Assembly: GCA_030625905.1 (NCBI GenBank)
Contig: DAOUQA010000038.1
Location: forward strand, 1 to 13,706
Origin: Kiritimatiellales bacterium
Lineage (GTDB): Bacteria > Verrucomicrobiota > Kiritimatiellia > Kiritimatiellales > Pontiellaceae
Direction: 5' to 3'
DNA: 13,706 nucleotides
The position numbers and the translations under genes were made by a program. Positions within the stretch are counted from its first letter, which is position 1; each line of letters begins with the position of its first letter. The notes under the pieces were generated by a model, which made no database searches, was not told the DNA's origin, and was given only the letters and a program-made list of their open reading frames with translations. Positions 12,658 to 13,706 of the stretch are shown here, piece by piece.

Positions 12658-13477
12658 CACAGCCATAAAAGCCGCTATTGATGCGGGAGAGGCCATTCTT
12701 GAAATCTATGCCCAGGATTTTGAGGTGGAGTTTAAGGCGGACGAGTCGCCATTGACATCGGCCGATAAAGCGGCACATTGCATTATTGTCCAAGCGCTGG
12801 AAGCCACACCGTATCCGGTGCTGTCGGAGGAAAGCGGCGAAATCACCTACGAAGAACGCAGGGGCTGGGAAACCTACTGGTTGGTTGACCCCCTCGACGG
12901 AACAAAAGAGTTTATTAAGAAGAATGGTGAGTTCACGGTCAACATTGCGTTAATCGAGCACGGTGTCCCCATTCTTGGAGTGGTCTATGTCCCGGTTTTA
13001 GAGACCCTTTATTGTGGAATGTTGGATGTGGGATGTAGGACGTGGAATGTGGAATCTGGGATGTCTGCGTGGAAAGCGACCGAGTGTGGAGGCAAAAGTG
13101 TTGAGGAGATTGTCGAATCGGCAGTTCCTCTTTCCACCTCCCGCATCTCACTTTCTACAAAGCAACGCGCCTTGCGGGTGGTGGCTTCCAAGTCGCACTG
13201 CAACGAGGAAACCCTCACGTTTATTTCCGCGCTTGAAAAAAAACACGGCAAAGCCGAGCTGGTTTCACGCGGGAGCTCGCTAAAGCTTTGCATGGTGGCT
13301 GAAGGATCGGCCGACATCTATCCCCGTATTGCCCCGACGATGGAGTGGGATACCGCCGCAGCCCATGCGGTTGTAACGGCTGCTGGTGGAACCGTGGCGG
13401 TCTATGGAACAACAGAGGCTTTGGTATACAATAAGGAAAATCTCCTGAACCCATCTTTTGTAGTCAGTGGGATTTAA
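12644..13477 (+). CDS. cysQ: 3'(2'),5'-bisphosphate nucleotidase CysQ
   Basis: 277 residues from ATG 12644 (12647 and 12650 are equally possible), against 246 for E. coli CysQ. It removes a phosphate from PAP or PAPS, clearing the by-product of sulfate activation. The metal and phosphate motifs of the inositol-monophosphatase fold are intact: SEESGE at 61-66, DPLDGTKEF at 82-90 (Asp82, Asp85), and EWDTAAAHAVV at 234-243 (Asp236). A longer reading frame begins at 12596, but the family match starts at INTAIKAAIDAGEAIL. No strong ribosome site: the start overlaps the preceding stop codon, so coupling is likely. Residues 124-140 and 163-172 are encoded by heptamer repeat tracts and seem to be extra loops. 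cysD follows after 26 bp. Confidence 0.93.
   Translation: MMMINTAIKAAIDAGEAILEIYAQDFEVEFKADESPLTSADKAAHCIIVQALEATPYPVLSEESGEITYEERRGWETYWLVDPLDGTKEFIKKNGEFTVNIALIEHGVPILGVVYVPVLETLYCGMLDVGCRTWNVESGMSAWKATECGGKSVEEIVESAVPLSTSRISLSTKQRALRVVASKSHCNEETLTFISALEKKHGKAELVSRGSSLKLCMVAEGSADIYPRIAPTMEWDTAAAHAVVTAAGGTVAVYGTTEALVYNKENLLNPSFVVSGI
13014..13062. repeat. Seven tandem 7-bp units (GTGGRAT) inside cysQ
   Basis: Seven consecutive degenerate heptamers run from 13014 to 13062 in exact phase, consensus GTGGRAT, with two copies of GTGGAAT in a row at 13042-13055 apart from the last base context. They encode residues 124-140 of CysQ (CGMLDVGCRTWNVESGM), where E. coli CysQ is about a dozen residues shorter. 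Confidence 0.75.
13131..13158. repeat. Four 7-bp units of opposite sense inside cysQ
   Basis: Units TTTCCAC, CTCCCGC, ATCTCAC and TTTCTAC follow in phase, the degenerate complement of the GTGGRAT tract 68 bp upstream. They encode CysQ residues 163-172 (LSTSRISLST), again where the family is usually shorter. Together the tracts look like the two arms of an inverted-repeat element with native-looking coding sequence in between. Confidence 0.5.
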
Positions 13478-13503
13478 CAAGAGGAAGAAGAGAGGGAACT
13501 TAT

Positions 13504-13706
13504 ATGGATGGATATAATCTATCGCATTTAAAACAGTTGGAGGCGGAAAGCATCCATATTATCCGGGAGGTGGCGGCGGAGTTCGGCAACCCCGTACTGC
13601 TCTATTCGATCGGCAAGGATTCGTCGGTCATGTTGCACTTGGCGCACAAGGCCTTTGCGCCGGGCAAGATCCCTTTTCCACTGATGCATGTCGATACACA
13701 GTGGAA
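13504..13706 (+). CDS. cysD: Sulfate adenylyltransferase subunit 2, N-terminal part
   Basis: The first 67 codons, cut by the window edge. CysD is the catalytic ATP-pyrophosphatase subunit that joins sulfate to ATP to give APS, normally driven by the GTPase CysN. LKQLEAESIHIIREVAAEF is the characteristic opening, LLYSIGKDSSVMLHLA contains the SGGxDS-like PP-loop in its CysD form (SIGKDSS), and FPLMHVDTQW is the next conserved block. ATG 13504 has GAGGGA about 6 nt upstream. It lies 26 bp after cysQ on the same strand, so the two are very likely one operon: CysD starts sulfate activation and CysQ clears its end product. cysN or cysNC is expected just beyond the edge. Confidence 0.96.
   Translation, partial: MDGYNLSHLKQLEAESIHIIREVAAEFGNPVLLYSIGKDSSVMLHLAHKAFAPGKIPFPLMHVDTQW

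Overview
The window reads as chromosomal DNA of moderately high GC from a Gram-negative bacterium of the Planctomycetota-Verrucomicrobiota-Chlamydiota (PVC) group, most likely Verrucomicrobiota or Kiritimatiellota. The placement is inferred from protein flavour: a CdsA with a GLGG..DM signature instead of GHGG..DR, a signal-peptide Amidase_3 protein, and gaps packed with short inverted-repeat elements. It does not come from a database match, and genus or species cannot be read here. No rRNA, tRNA, CRISPR array, intact IS element or prophage gene was seen.

Left part (1-8202, all genes on the minus strand, read right to left): an RCK-gated potassium channel, a tandem winged-helix regulator bracketed by two copies of a long perfect palindrome, a YbdG-type mechanosensitive channel with a clear rho-independent terminator, purA, then the envelope cluster uppS-cdsA-rseP and the first 33 codons of a small membrane-anchored protein that runs off the left edge. 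UppS makes the undecaprenyl carrier, CdsA makes CDP-diacylglycerol and RseP is the site-2 protease; dxr, often found between cdsA and rseP, is absent from that spot.

Middle part (8203-11006): a secreted N-acetylmuramoyl-L-alanine amidase (+), a REP-like hairpin region with an internally deleted RayT transposase remnant (-), folE (-) and, divergently, a YjbQ-family gene (+).

Right part (11007-13706, +): a 109-bp inverted-repeat element, a decayed ORF without a start, an unrecognised six-helix membrane protein ending at an eight-G tract, a glycosyltransferase-8 gene reduced to its two ends, cysQ and the start of cysD. CysD activates sulfate and CysQ removes the PAP by-product, so this end belongs to sulfate assimilation or sulfation.

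The strongest pattern outside the genes is that most gaps hold a different short inverted-repeat element, and several of these have arms built of degenerate 7-bp units. Some touch coding sequence: they supply or abut the stop codons of purA, mscS and rseP, and one pair of heptamer tracts lies inside cysQ without breaking its frame. Other points of note are an internal ribosome start in the potassium channel that would yield a free RCK domain, and a probably leaderless, self-controlled regulator gene beside mscS.
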